From an uncultured Selenomonadales bacterium (GTDB lineage: Bacteria > Bacillota > Negativicutes > Acidaminococcales > Acidaminococcaceae): a stretch of 64,000 bases of DNA. This document shows positions 37,764-46,651 of the stretch, in pieces. The first letter of the stretch is position 1. Each line of letters opens with the position of its first letter. The notes under the pieces were generated by a model, which was not told where the DNA came from, did no database searches, and saw only the letters and a program-made list of their open reading frames with translations. The position numbers and the translations under genes are program-made. The stretch is from contig OMWZ01000013.1 in assembly GCA_900314855.1 (NCBI GenBank), positions 20,236 through 84,235 on the forward strand. Direction: 5' to 3'.

Positions 37764-38915
37764 TCATTCCCTTGCTTGCCCCTCGTCCTTTTCCGCGTCC
37801 TTGCGCAGGGCCGCCACGGCCGGGGCAAAGCGGGTTCCCGCCCGGGCGGCGAAAACCATGCGGTCGATGCCGGCGAAATCCGGGCAGACCGCCGTTTCCG
37901 CCAGGCCCACACGGCGGCAGAAGGAGGCCACGGCCCGCCCTTCTCCCTGTCCCACTTCCAGGGCCACCAGGCCGTCGGCGGCCAGGAAAGCCGGAAGCTG
38001 CCGCAGCAGTCGGCGATACACATCCAGCCCGTCGTCCCCGCCGGCCAGGGCAAGGACCGGCTCCCGCCGCACTTCCGGCTGGAGGGACGCCATATCCCGG
38101 GCCGGGATATACGGCGGATTGGAAACAATCACGTCGTACCGGCGCTCCGCCGGAAGGGCGGCGCACAAGTCCGAATGGAGCCATTCCACGCGCTCCGCCA
38201 CGCCCAGCCGGACCCCATTTTCCCGGGCCACGGCGAGGGCCGCCGGCGATAGGTCGACGGCCGTCCCTGTCGCCTCCGGCAAGAGGGCCAGCAAGGACAG
38301 GACGATAGCGCCGCTGCCCGTGCCCACATCGAGAACGCGCAGGGCATGGCCGGCCAGTTCCCCTTCCCGGCCTGTGCCGCGGGCGGCCGCCTCTTCCGCC
38401 GCGGCCTGGCAGTCCGTCACTTCCTGGACGAGGAAACGGGCCTTGTCGGGATCCGTTTCTTCCGGCAGGCGCTCCCGGGCCGCGGCCACGGCCTTTTCCG
38501 CCAGGGCCCGCGTCTCGGCGGCCTTTTTGCGCCAGAAGGCTTCCTTTTCCAGCTGCGTCAGGCTTTTACCGGTCACGCAGCGGACGATGTTCTCCACGAG
38601 CAGTTCCGTTTCCGGGCGGGGAATCAGGACATCCGGCGTGACCTTGAAATCCCACTTCAAAAAGGCCTTGCGGCCCAGGATATAGGCCACCGGTTCCCGC
38701 CGGGCTCGGCGCACGACGACCTCGTGGTACCGGTCGAGGACGGACTGGTCCAGATCCTCCTGCAGGCGCAGGAACAAATCCAGCCGCCGGCAGCCGAGAA
38801 TGTCACAAAGCAGTATTTCCGCGTCGAGGCGCGGATTGTCCACGCCCTTGCCGCGAAAATACTGCTGCGTCCAATTCAATATTTTGTTGACGGTCCAAAC
38901 GGTTGCTTCTGCCAT
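37764..38915 (-). CDS. prmC: Release factor glutamine methyltransferase with a large helical insertion
   Basis: PrmC methylates the Gln of the GGQ motif of release factors. The N-terminal helical domain (about 1-100) ends in the conserved LIPRPETELLVE. The SAM-binding domain has LRVLDVGTGSGAIVLSLL (about 192-209) and the substrate motif NPPY. Between them, residues about 115-191 form an insert of about 70 residues, rich in Ala, Glu and Lys and predicted helical, which E. coli PrmC lacks. Total length is 383 instead of about 280. The frame is intact. It is 12 bases downstream of its substrate gene prfA. Confidence 0.93.
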   Translation of the reverse strand: MAEATVWTVNKILNWTQQYFRGKGVDNPRLDAEILLCDILGCRRLDLFLRLQEDLDQSVLDRYHEVVVRRARREPVAYILGRKAFLKWDFKVTPDVLIPRPETELLVENIVRCVTGKSLTQLEKEAFWRKKAAETRALAEKAVAAARERLPEETDPDKARFLVQEVTDCQAAAEEAAARGTGREGELAGHALRVLDVGTGSGAIVLSLLALLPEATGTAVDLSPAALAVARENGVRLGVAERVEWLHSDLCAALPAERRYDVIVSNPPYIPARDMASLQPEVRREPVLALAGGDDGLDVYRRLLRQLPAFLAADGLVALEVGQGEGRAVASFCRRVGLAETAVCPDFAGIDRMVFAARAGTRFAPAVAALRKDAEKDEGQARE

Positions 38916-38927
38916 AGGGATCCCTTC

Positions 38928-39995
38928 TCACTTCATCGCTTCGAGTTTCTTGCGCTGGGCTTCCGTCAAGAGGGCCTCGAGCAATTCTTCCAGGTCCCCG
39001 TCGATGACGGCGTCCAGTTTGTGCAGGGTCAGGCCGATACGGTGATCCGTCACCCGGCCCTGGGGATAGTTGTAGGTGCGGATGCGTTCGCTTCGGTCCC
39101 CTGTGCCGACCTGGCTCTTCCGTTCCGCCGCTTCCGCCTGCCGCTGTTCCCGCTGGTACACTTCGAGCACGCGGGAACGAAGGATGCGCAGGCATTTTTC
39201 GCGGTTCTTCAACTGCGATTTCTCATCCTGGCACTGGGCCACAATGCCCGTCGGGAGATGGGTCATGCGCACGGCCGACTCGGTCTTGTTCACGTACTGC
39301 CCGCCGGCGCCGCCGGCCCGGTACGTATCGACCTTGATGTCCTCCGGACGGATGGCCACATCCACCTCTTCCGCCACGGGCAGGACCGCGACGGTACAGG
39401 TCGACGTGTGGATGCGGCCCTGCGATTCCGTCTCGGGCACGCGCTGCACGCGGTGCACGCCGCTTTCGAATTTCAGGCGGGCGTAGGCGCCGGCGCCGGA
39501 AATCTGGGCGACCACTTCCTTGAACCCGCCCAGGCCCGTTTCACTGACGTCCATCACTTCGACCTGCCACCCCTGCCGTTCGGCGTACCGCGTGTACATG
39601 CGGAACAAGACCCCCGCGAAGAGGGCCGCTTCGTCGCCGCCGGCGCCGGCCCGGATTTCCAGGAGGATGTCCTTGTCGTCGTTCGGGTCGGCCGGAAGCA
39701 GGAGCAGCGTCAGACGCTGTTCATAGGCGGCCAGGACCGGCTCCAATTCCGCTGCCTCGGCCCGGGCCATATCCGCCAGTTCCGGATCGGTCCCATCCCG
39801 GGCGGTTTCCCGGTCCTCGTCGTAGATTTTCTGTTTTTCCCGGTATTCCCGGTAGACCGTGACGATTTCCGTCAGTTTGGCGTGCTGCCGGGCATATTTC
39901 TGGTACAGGGCCGGATCGGAAACAATCTCCGGGTTGGAAAGTTTCGCTTCCAGGTCGAGATATTTTTCCTCCAGTCCTCGCAGTTGTTCCCTCAT
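38928..39995 (-). CDS. prfA: Peptide chain release factor 1
   Basis: This is a 355-residue class I release factor for UAA and UAG. It has the GGQ peptidyl-hydrolysis motif in [20 protein letters not shown] and the codon-recognition tripeptide at the RF1 position as PET ([12 protein letters not shown]). The SQ/EKSQ-type C-terminal sequences are also present. It has the standard length and lies between the DUF1385 gene and prmC. Confidence 0.96.
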   Translation of the reverse strand: MREQLRGLEEKYLDLEAKLSNPEIVSDPALYQKYARQHAKLTEIVTVYREYREKQKIYDEDRETARDGTDPELADMARAEAAELEPVLAAYEQRLTLLLLPADPNDDKDILLEIRAGAGGDEAALFAGVLFRMYTRYAERQGWQVEVMDVSETGLGGFKEVVAQISGAGAYARLKFESGVHRVQRVPETESQGRIHTSTCTVAVLPVAEEVDVAIRPEDIKVDTYRAGGAGGQYVNKTESAVRMTHLPTGIVAQCQDEKSQLKNREKCLRILRSRVLEVYQREQRQAEAAERKSQVGTGDRSERIRTYNYPQGRVTDHRIGLTLHKLDAVIDGDLEELLEALLTEAQRKKLEAMK

Positions 39996-40030
39996 CCTCT
40001 TCCCTCCGTCCTGTCCCGCCGGCGTCCCGT

Positions 40031-40984
40031 TCAGTCCCGCGCCGCTTCCCCGCCCGGGCGGACCGTTTCTTCCACCGCCAGGGCCAGGGCTTTTGTTTCC
40101 ACCGGCAGGGAGACCTTCCTGCTTTCGTCCACGGGAAGGACCGCCTGGACGGAAGCAATGGCCACCTCAATCATTTCGTCGTCAGGCTCGCGCGTCGTCA
40201 GTTTCTGCAGGAGCAGCCCCGGCAGGATCAGCTTATGGACCCAGGGCCGGTCGTCATGACGGCCCGCGAACCGGATAATCTCGTAGCTGATGCCGGCCAC
40301 GACGGGCATCAGCAGCACCCGCGACAGGATACGCTCCCACACGTTCGGCCAGCCCAGGAAGGCGAAGACGAAGATACTGATGCTCATGACGATCATGAGG
40401 AAGTTCGTCCCGCAGCGCGGATGCAGGCGCGGAAAGCGGCGCACGTTCTCCACGGTCAGGGGCAGGCCCGCCTCATAGGTGAAAATGGTCTTGTGCTCCG
40501 CCCCGTGGTACTGGAACACGCGCTGGATATCCTTCATGGAGGAGATGGCCCCGATATAGGCCAGGAAAATAGCCATGCGGAGCAGGCCTTCGGCCAGGTT
40601 CAGGGTAATGCTGTTCGCCGTCCAGTGCTGCAAAAAGCGCATGGACCACGTGGGAATGGCGATAAAGAGGCCCACGGCCAGCAGGACAGACACGACGATG
40701 GTCAGGGCCATGTCTTGATCGTCCATCTGCTCGTCTTCGTCGCCCGATATCTGGGCAGAACGGCTCAGGGCCTTCATGCCCATGATCAACGACTCCACCA
40801 GGACGACGACGCCCCGCAGGAACGGCTTTTTCAAAATGGGATAGCGGTCCTGGACGCTGTGGACCGGCTGGACGTCCACGTCGATCGTCCCGTCGGCTTT
40901 GCGCACGGCGACGGCCACCTCTTTCGGGCCGCGCATCATGACGCCCTCAATGACGGCTTGGCCGCCGATATTGAATTTTGCCAT
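40031..40984 (-). CDS. DUF1385 membrane protein
   Basis: This is a 317-residue protein of the DUF1385 family. It has the characteristic N-terminus [17 protein letters not shown] and the central [13 protein letters not shown] and [12 protein letters not shown] motifs. About five membrane segments are present. Function is unknown, though the gene is regularly found between rpmE and prfA in Firmicutes, as here. The conserved His, Glu and Cys residues hint at metal binding. The start is ATG 40984 or in-frame ATG 40993; neither has a strong Shine-Dalgarno. Confidence 0.9.
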   Translation of the reverse strand: MAKFNIGGQAVIEGVMMRGPKEVAVAVRKADGTIDVDVQPVHSVQDRYPILKKPFLRGVVVLVESLIMGMKALSRSAQISGDEDEQMDDQDMALTIVVSVLLAVGLFIAIPTWSMRFLQHWTANSITLNLAEGLLRMAIFLAYIGAISSMKDIQRVFQYHGAEHKTIFTYEAGLPLTVENVRRFPRLHPRCGTNFLMIVMSISIFVFAFLGWPNVWERILSRVLLMPVVAGISYEIIRFAGRHDDRPWVHKLILPGLLLQKLTTREPDDEMIEVAIASVQAVLPVDESRKVSLPVETKALALAVEETVRPGGEAARD

Positions 40985-41018
40985 GTTACACATTCTTCAA
41001 AATTTGTCCGTATACAAT

Positions 41019-41044
41019 TACAGCAGAGCCTAAGCTCTGCTGTA
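41019..41044 (-). terminator. Perfect 11-bp hairpin after rpmE
   Basis: TACAGCAGAGC (41019-41029) pairs with GCTCTGCTGTA (41034-41044) around a 4-base loop, 25 bases after the rpmE stop. No long T run follows, so it may act as a partial terminator or mRNA-stabilising element between rpmE and the DUF1385 gene. Confidence 0.55.
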
Positions 41045-41068
41045 TGTGTCGCTTGATTCGGTTTGTGA

Positions 41069-41275
41069 TTATTTTTCCACGCCGTACCGCTTGTTGAACT
41101 TTTCAATGCGGCCGCGGGCTGCGAGGTTACGCTGCTGGCCCGTGAAGAAGGGATGGCACTTGCTGCAGATATCCACGCGCAGTTCCGGTTTGGTGGAGCC
41201 CGTCGTGAAGGTGTTGCCGCAGCCACACGTTACTTTGCAGTCGGTATAGAATTTCGGATGGATCTTTTCTTTCAT
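41069..41275 (-). CDS. rpmE: Ribosomal protein bL31 (zinc-binding type)
   Basis: This is a 68-residue large-subunit ribosomal protein beginning [10 protein letters not shown]. It has zinc-ribbon cysteines at Cys17, Cys19, Cys37 and Cys40 ([19 protein letters not shown]). It is therefore the zinc-containing form, not the Cys-less paralogue made under zinc limitation. A strong AGAGGTG-type Shine-Dalgarno precedes ATG 41275. Confidence 0.97.
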   Translation of the reverse strand: MKEKIHPKFYTDCKVTCGCGNTFTTGSTKPELRVDICSKCHPFFTGQQRNLAARGRIEKFNKRYGVEK

Positions 41276-41331
41276 TTCAAAACACCTCTTTTTTAAATTA
41301 CCCTAATGTATCCAGACATTAACGCTTGAAT

Positions 41332-41360
41332 ATCATACCATACGATGGGAAAGAGTGCAA
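41332..41360 (-). promoter_or_regulatory. Promoter of the rpmE-prfA-prmC-sua5 unit
   Basis: On the minus strand, TTGCAC (41355-41360) and TATGAT (41332-41337) are 17 bases apart, about 57 bases from rpmE and overlapping the 3' end of pth. Confidence 0.7.
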
Positions 41361-42043
41361 GCCCCTCCCTCTTTTTCTTCCGGAATCCCTGCGGGGGCGT
41401 CGGCAGACGCCGTTGCCTCCTGCGGTTCCTGCCGCGCCGCCTGCCCGGCCCGCTTTTTCGCCGTCCGGGGCTTTGTGTTGAATTTCTGCATGACCGCGTC
41501 CGTATCCCCGTCCCGTTCCAGCCAGTATTCCAGGGCGTCCGCCGTCTTCGCCACGGCGTCGTCCATAGCCGCCTTGTCCTCGCCCTGGAACCGCTGCAGG
41601 ACGTGCTGGATGACAGCCCGCTGTTCATGGGCCGGGTGCCCGATGCCCAGGCGGAAGCGCGGGAAGGCGTCCGTCCCCAAGTGATTCAGGATTGACTTGA
41701 TGCCGTTGTGGCCGCCGCTGGATCCTTTCGCCCGAATCCGCAGGGAGCCCACGGGCAAATCCATGTCATCGTGGATAACGGCGATATCTTCCGGGGCCAC
41801 GTTGTAGAAATGGGCCCATGCGCCGACGGCGTTGCCGCTCAGGTTCATATACGTCGTCGGTTTCAGGAGCACGATCTTTTCCGCGCCGGCCCGGTATTCC
41901 ACATATTCCGCGTCCCGGGCCGTACGCCAGGCGTGCGTCAGGCCCCAGCGGCGGGCCAGTTCGTCCGCCACCATAAAGCCCACGTTGTGGCGCGTGCCGG
42001 CATATTCCCGGCCAATATTTCCCAATCCTGCAATCAATTTCAT
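41333..42043 (-). CDS. pth: Peptidyl-tRNA hydrolase
   Basis: This 236-residue enzyme releases tRNA from stalled peptidyl-tRNA. It has LIAGLGNIGREYAGTRHNVGF with the catalytic His, TYMNLSGNAV, VIHDDMDLPVG and GSSGGHNGIKSI. The core is complete by about residue 190. A further Lys/Ala/Glu-rich tail of about 45 residues is not part of the family fold. ATG 42043 starts 2 bases after the stop of the deacetylase gene, so translation is probably coupled. Confidence 0.95.
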   Translation of the reverse strand: MKLIAGLGNIGREYAGTRHNVGFMVADELARRWGLTHAWRTARDAEYVEYRAGAEKIVLLKPTTYMNLSGNAVGAWAHFYNVAPEDIAVIHDDMDLPVGSLRIRAKGSSGGHNGIKSILNHLGTDAFPRFRLGIGHPAHEQRAVIQHVLQRFQGEDKAAMDDAVAKTADALEYWLERDGDTDAVMQKFNTKPRTAKKRAGQAARQEPQEATASADAPAGIPEEKEGGACTLSHRMV

Positions 42044-42045
42044 GG

Positions 42046-42894
42046 TTATTTCCATCCTCGCTTTGCTTCGTCCAAACTGACCGGACAGTATCCCGCCCGG
42101 CGCCATGCCTCCAACAAGGGCCCCACGGCATCCACCGTGGGCTGCCGCGACGCCTGGTAACGGGGGCTGTCCCCGTCATGCAGCAGGACAATGGCATTTT
42201 CTGTCGTCCCCGCCTGCACGCGCCGCACGATATCCCCGGAAGAAATCCCCGTCCAGTCGCGGGGCACGACGTTCCAGGTCACGACCGTCAAGCCCAGTTC
42301 CCGGGCCAGGGCCATGACGGAGGGATCGCGAAAGCCGTGGGGCGGGCGCCAGTACGTCAGGCGCCGGCCCGTGAGCCGTTCCAAGACCACTTTCGCCCGC
42401 GTCAGGTCCGCCCGTTTTTCCGCGTCGGTCAATTTCAAATAATCCTGGTGACGGTAGGCATGGATGCCCACTGTGTGGCCGTCGGCCACGATCTGCCACA
42501 CCAGGTCCGGATGGCGTTCCGCCTGGGACGCGACCAAAAAGAAGGTCGCCCGGACCTGATGCTGCCGCAGGACCGCCAGCAGTTCCCCCGTAAAGGGCTC
42601 ATAGGGACCATCGTCGAAAGTCAAGGCCACGGGAGCCCCCGAGCCGGGGACAGCCGCCCGGGCCGGAAAGGTTCCTGCCGGGACCGCGCCGGGCAGTTCC
42701 CGCAAATTCGTCACGGTCGGGCCGTACCAGTTCCCGAAGGGCACGACCGCCCCCGCCAGGGATACGGCGCCCGCCGCGCCCAGCAGGAGGGCCGCCAGGC
42801 CGGCCCGACGGCGGGGCCAGCGGCCGGTCCGGCCCAGCCAGAGGCAGACCAGGGCAGCGGCCGCGCAGGCCCCCAACAGATCCAGTACTCGCAC
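42046..42894 (-). CDS. Membrane-anchored polysaccharide deacetylase (NodB domain)
   Basis: This is a 282-residue protein. An N-terminal hydrophobic region (about 5-60, two segments) anchors it. The NodB domain (about 85-270) has TFDDGPYEPFTGELL (catalytic Asp and metal Asp), HAYRHQDYLKL (metal His pair), YWRPPHGFRDPSV and ENAIVLLHDG. Such enzymes N-deacetylate peptidoglycan or other GlcNAc polymers outside the membrane. The start is GTG 42894 behind GGGAGG. It follows the prs terminator by 58 bases. Confidence 0.88.
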   Translation of the reverse strand: MRVLDLLGACAAAALVCLWLGRTGRWPRRRAGLAALLLGAAGAVSLAGAVVPFGNWYGPTVTNLRELPGAVPAGTFPARAAVPGSGAPVALTFDDGPYEPFTGELLAVLRQHQVRATFFLVASQAERHPDLVWQIVADGHTVGIHAYRHQDYLKLTDAEKRADLTRAKVVLERLTGRRLTYWRPPHGFRDPSVMALARELGLTVVTWNVVPRDWTGISSGDIVRRVQAGTTENAIVLLHDGDSPRYQASRQPTVDAVGPLLEAWRRAGYCPVSLDEAKRGWK

Positions 42895-42951
42895 GGCGCC
42901 GCCTCCCTTCCCGTTTCGCCGTCCCGCGGGGCCGCCATGGCGGCGCCGCAT

Positions 42952-42983
42952 AAAGAAAGGGCCTGTCCGCGGTGGGCAGGCCC
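42952..42983 (-). terminator. Intrinsic terminator after prs
   Basis: GGGCCTG (42959-42965) pairs with CAGGCCC (42977-42983). In the minus reading TTTCTTT follows (complement of 42952-42958). It stands 10 bases after the prs stop and would reduce read-through into the deacetylase and pth genes. Confidence 0.7.
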
Positions 42984-42993
42984 GACTTCGCTC

Positions 42994-43956
42994 TTATTTT
43001 TTGACGTCCTCAAAGAGCTGGCTCACGGACCAGTCGTTGTAGACGCGCAGCATTGTCTCTGCCAGGATCGGGGCGATGGACAACACTTTGATCTTCGGGT
43101 GCTTCTTGTTCGGGGCCAGGGGAATAGTGTTCGTGACGACCAGTTCCGTGATTTCCGAACCGGCGATGCGGGACAGGGCCGGATCCGTCAGGATCGGGTG
43201 CGTGCAGCACGCGTAGACTTCCTTGGCGCCGAACTTCTTGACGGCTTTCGCCGCTTCCGTCAGGCTGCCGGCCGTATCGACCATGTCGTCCACGAGGATA
43301 GCCGTTTTGCCCTTCACGTCGCCGATCAGGTTCATGACTTCGGCCACACCCGGTTCCGGGCGGCGTTTATCGATGATGGCCATGCCGCAGTTCAACCGTT
43401 CCGCGAAAACGCGGGCACGGCCGACCCCGCCGAGGTCCGGCGAAACGACGATGGTGTCTTCCAGATTCTTCTGCTTGATATAGTCGGCCAGGACCGGCGC
43501 GGCAGGCATATGGTCCAGGGGAATGTTGAAGAAGCCCTGAATCTGGGCGGCGTGCAGGTCGATGGTGATGACACGGTTGATGCCGGCGCACTGCAGCAGG
43601 TCTGCCATCAGTTTCGCCGTAATGGGTTCACGGCCGCGGGCCTTGCGGTCCTGCCGGGCGTACCCGTAGAAGGGGATGACGGCCACGATCTTGTGGGCCG
43701 ACGCGCGTTTGAAGGCATCTGCCATAATCAGCAGTTCCATGACGTTGTCGTTGACCGTAGGACCGCACGTAGGCTGTACGATGAATACGTCTTTGCCGCG
43801 GACACTCTCGTTGATCATGACCTGCACTTCGCCGTTGTTGAAGCGGTTGATGACAGCGTCCCCGACGGTCGTGCCGAGGTAGGCCGCGATCTCACGGGCC
43901 AGATCAGGGTTTGCGTTACCAGTAAAAATACGAAATCTTTCTTCATCAGACAGCAT
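42994..43956 (-). CDS. prs: Ribose-phosphate pyrophosphokinase
   Basis: This 320-residue enzyme makes PRPP from ribose-5-P and ATP. Visible motifs are FNNGEVQVMINESVRGKDVF, PFYGYARQDRKARGREPITA and the PRPP loop AILVDDMVDTAGSLTEAA. It is of class I length. GGAGGATG seven bases before ATG 43956 fixes the start. It lies downstream of glmU as in many Firmicutes, here with a promoter of its own. Confidence 0.97.
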   Translation of the reverse strand: MLSDEERFRIFTGNANPDLAREIAAYLGTTVGDAVINRFNNGEVQVMINESVRGKDVFIVQPTCGPTVNDNVMELLIMADAFKRASAHKIVAVIPFYGYARQDRKARGREPITAKLMADLLQCAGINRVITIDLHAAQIQGFFNIPLDHMPAAPVLADYIKQKNLEDTIVVSPDLGGVGRARVFAERLNCGMAIIDKRRPEPGVAEVMNLIGDVKGKTAILVDDMVDTAGSLTEAAKAVKKFGAKEVYACCTHPILTDPALSRIAGSEITELVVTNTIPLAPNKKHPKIKVLSIAPILAETMLRVYNDWSVSQLFEDVKK

Positions 43957-44035
43957 TGAGACATCCTCCACATCTTATCCTGATATTTCGTTTCCCGGAC
44001 GGGCGACGGACATCCGTCCCCCCAGAATCACACTA

Positions 44036-44065
44036 AGTATATACCACCTGTCCGCGGGGAAACAA
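44036..44065 (-). promoter_or_regulatory. Promoter for prs
   Basis: On the minus strand, TTGTTT (44060-44065) and TATACT (44036-44041) are 18 bases apart, in the gap between glmU and prs. Confidence 0.55.
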
Positions 44066-44110
44066 GTCTTTTTTTGCCCTCCCCGCCGCGGGCACGGGAA
44101 ATCGGGCGCC

Positions 44111-45541
44111 TTACCTGCCGCCCTGCTTTCCGTGTTCCCCGTCCTTCGGCGTTTCCGTGTCCAGACGGTCCAGCTTCGCCCGGTAAGCCCTGGCCCAGCC
44201 GGCGATGTTGGTCTGCCGCGCCCGGGCCACGCCCAGAGCGTCCGCCGGGACATCTTTCGTGATGGTCGAACCGGCGGCCACATACGTGTCGGGGCCTACC
44301 GTGACCGGCGCCACAAGGTTGCTGTTGCAGCCGATGAAGGCGTTGTCGCCGATGACCGTACGATGTTTGAATTTGCTGTCGTAATTGACGGTAATGCAGC
44401 CGCAGCCCATGTTGACATGGCTGCCGATGTCACTGTCGCCGATGTACTGCAAATGAGGAAGCTTCGTGCCCGTGCCGACGCGGGAGTTCTTCACTTCCAC
44501 AAAGTTGCCGATCTTGACCTGATTCCCGATGACCGTATCCGGCCGCAGGTGGACGTACGGCCCGGCCGTCACGTCGTCCAGGACCTGGCATTCGTGGCCA
44601 TACAGGAACTGGAGATGGCACCGGTCGCCGACCTGCACGTTTTCTAGGCGCACGTCGGGACCGATTTCGCAGTCCTCGCCAATGACCGTGTTCCCCTGGA
44701 GCCACGTGTTCGGATAGAGGATCGTATCCGGCGCGATGCGGACGGTCTTTTCAATAAACGTGCTCGCCGGGTCCAGGATGGTCACCCCCGCTTCCATGCA
44801 GCGCTGCAGGACGCGGCGCCGCATGGCTGCCTCGGCCTGGGCCAGATGGACCCGGGAATTGACGCCCATGGTCATTTCACTATCGTCCGTCGTGACGGCG
44901 CCAACCTTCCGCCCCATGGCGCGCAGCTTGGCCAGGACATCGGTCAGGTAATACTCACCCTGAGCGTTGTCGTTGCCGAGGGTACGGAGCACGTCGAACA
45001 GCAGGGGGGCTTCCAGGCAATAGTTGCCCGTGTTGACTTCGCGGATCGCGCGCTGGGCCTCGGTGGCATCTTTCTGTTCCACAATGGCCGCCACGCCGCC
45101 GTCGGCGTCGCGCAGGATGCGGCCGTACCCCGTGGGATCGTCCAGGAAGGTCGTCATCACCGTCGCCGCCGCGCCGGACCGGGCGTGGGCTTCATAGAAA
45201 CGGCGCAGTTCGTCCCCTTCGAGGAGCGGTGTGTCCCCGCAGAGAACCAGGACGGTTCCCGCGAAGTCCCGCAGGGCTTCCGCCGCCTGCAGGACCGCGT
45301 GTCCTGTTCCGAGCTGCTCCGCCTGCAGGGCGACGCGGGCGCGGCTGCCAATGACGTTCCGGACCAGGTCGGCCCCGTGGCCGATGACAACGACATTGTC
45401 CCGGCATCCCGCGGCCTCCGCCGCGTCCAGAACGTGTTCCACCATAGCCTTGCCGCCCACTTTGTGCAGGACTTTCGGTAACTTCGATTTCATGCGCGTG
45501 CCTTTGCCGGCCGCCAGGATCACAGCTGTCAACTTTTCCAT
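44111..45541 (-). CDS. glmU: Bifunctional GlmU: GlcN-1-P acetyltransferase / GlcNAc-1-P uridylyltransferase
   Basis: This is the 476-residue enzyme that makes UDP-GlcNAc, precursor of peptidoglycan and lipid A. The N-terminal uridylyltransferase (about 1-230) has VILAAGKGTRMKSKLPKVLH and EQLGTGHAVLQA. The C-terminal left-handed beta-helix acetyltransferase (about 250-450) has VEVKNSRVGTGTKLPHLQYI and NYDSKFKHRTVIGDNAFIG. AAAGGGAG precedes ATG 45541. The open frame continues upstream through the promoter and was trimmed. Confidence 0.96.
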   Translation of the reverse strand: MEKLTAVILAAGKGTRMKSKLPKVLHKVGGKAMVEHVLDAAEAAGCRDNVVVIGHGADLVRNVIGSRARVALQAEQLGTGHAVLQAAEALRDFAGTVLVLCGDTPLLEGDELRRFYEAHARSGAAATVMTTFLDDPTGYGRILRDADGGVAAIVEQKDATEAQRAIREVNTGNYCLEAPLLFDVLRTLGNDNAQGEYYLTDVLAKLRAMGRKVGAVTTDDSEMTMGVNSRVHLAQAEAAMRRRVLQRCMEAGVTILDPASTFIEKTVRIAPDTILYPNTWLQGNTVIGEDCEIGPDVRLENVQVGDRCHLQFLYGHECQVLDDVTAGPYVHLRPDTVIGNQVKIGNFVEVKNSRVGTGTKLPHLQYIGDSDIGSHVNMGCGCITVNYDSKFKHRTVIGDNAFIGCNSNLVAPVTVGPDTYVAAGSTITKDVPADALGVARARQTNIAGWARAYRAKLDRLDTETPKDGEHGKQGGR

Positions 45542-45655
45542 AGATTTCTCCCTTTTCCAGCCGTCGGCCATCCCCCGCGGGGCCAGGCCGGCGGTTTGCG
45601 TGTTATCCACCGCCGTGGTTGTGGCCCCTCGCGGTGGTTGTTGCAAATCGCGTCT

Positions 45656-45684
45656 ATTATAGTACAGAATTCCCTGCAGGACAA
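45656..45684 (-). promoter_or_regulatory. Promoter for glmU
   Basis: On the minus strand, TTGTCC (45679-45684) and TATAAT (45656-45661) are exactly 17 bases apart. It overlaps the last codons of the upstream gene and leaves a leader of about 108 bases. Confidence 0.75.
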
Positions 45685-46640
45685 TTTTTTTCGTCGCCCC
45701 GCCGGGCGGCGTATGCTTCGGCGTACGCTTCCGCGGCCGGCCAGTCCTCGCCGCGGTCCAGGTCCGTGCCGATGCAGGCATACTCCATCAGGACACAGCG
45801 GCCCGTCAGGCCGAAGGTGCGGGACGCCTTCCGCTCCACGTCGGCCAGGGACAGCCGCCGGAAGAGGAACTTGACAATCATGGACAGGCCCAGCCATCCC
45901 GCCAGCCGGGGAATATCCTTGCGCAGGGCATACACTTCGGCCATGCGGGGCAGGCAGGCCGGAAAGACTCGGTCCCGGATCAGGGCCAGGTTGCCGCCCG
46001 TAAAATTCCCCTCGGTCAGGTGGAAGTAGGTGCGCCGCAGGGCGGGAAACTCCTTCCGGCAGGCTTCCTTCCGGACGAGGGAATAGACGCCATCCGCCTC
46101 CAGGGGCTCCGCCCGGTCGATAAAGTCCGCCAGGGCCTCCCCCGTCAGGAAGGGAATATCTTCCATGGCGGTGACGACGCGGAGGGGTTCCGCCGGCGGC
46201 GTCCCCTCCTCTTCCCGGCGCAGAAAGCGGGCCAGGCGTACCCCGGTCCAGCCGCCTTCGCCCATGGTGCCGGCGCAGACGGTCAGATACAGGGGCAGGG
46301 GAGCAGGGGAGGCCGGCGCCGGGGCGGCGCGAAACTCCGTTCCGCCAGCCTCGGCCCGTTCCACGGCGGCAAGGGCCCCATCCGTCCCGTCCGCCCCCGT
46401 GTCGCGCCCGTAAAAACGAAAAGACGGGACGGCGGCCCGGAAGGCGGCCGCCTTGTCCGGATGGGTCACGACCAGGACCCGCCGGATACGCCCGCTCGCC
46501 GCCGCGGCCCGCACCAAGTAAGACAAAAGGCGCCGGCCCCGCAGCGGCGCCAGCGCCCTTGGTTCCGGCTGCCGGCCGGGCAGGGAGATACATCCCGTGC
46601 CCCCGGCCAGGATTACCAAATCATACCGTGTCTGTATCAT
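45657..46640 (-). CDS. Divergent MobA/GlmU-like nucleotidyltransferase domain protein
   Basis: This is a 327-residue protein with a recognisable but altered NTP-transferase N-terminus, DLVILAGGTGCISLPGRQPE, in place of LAGGxSxRMGxxK. RALAPLRGRRLLSYLVRA follows, as in the second motif of the fold. Further Rossmann features include RRVLVVTHPDK, and the C-terminus is about 90 residues of helix. The Lys/Arg usually contributed by the signature is lost or shifted. Activity and substrate are therefore unclear; a sugar or cofactor nucleotidyltransferase is the nearest guess. It lies between the GntR regulator and glmU. Confidence 0.7.
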   Translation of the reverse strand: MIQTRYDLVILAGGTGCISLPGRQPEPRALAPLRGRRLLSYLVRAAAASGRIRRVLVVTHPDKAAAFRAAVPSFRFYGRDTGADGTDGALAAVERAEAGGTEFRAAPAPASPAPLPLYLTVCAGTMGEGGWTGVRLARFLRREEEGTPPAEPLRVVTAMEDIPFLTGEALADFIDRAEPLEADGVYSLVRKEACRKEFPALRRTYFHLTEGNFTGGNLALIRDRVFPACLPRMAEVYALRKDIPRLAGWLGLSMIVKFLFRRLSLADVERKASRTFGLTGRCVLMEYACIGTDLDRGEDWPAAEAYAEAYAARRGDEKNCPAGNSVL

Positions 46641-46651
46641 GGCGAGCCTCG

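Noticed and set aside
36644..38128. Apparent 494-residue Sua5 with an N-terminal extension, possibly a fusion to PrmC
   Set aside because: The first about 125 codons overlap prmC in another frame and have no homology. GTG 37753 with GAGGAGAG is the true start.
37764..38915. Possible frameshift or intervening element inside prmC
   Set aside because: The insert keeps the reading frame and has gene-like codon use, and both flanking domains are complete. It is a protein insertion.
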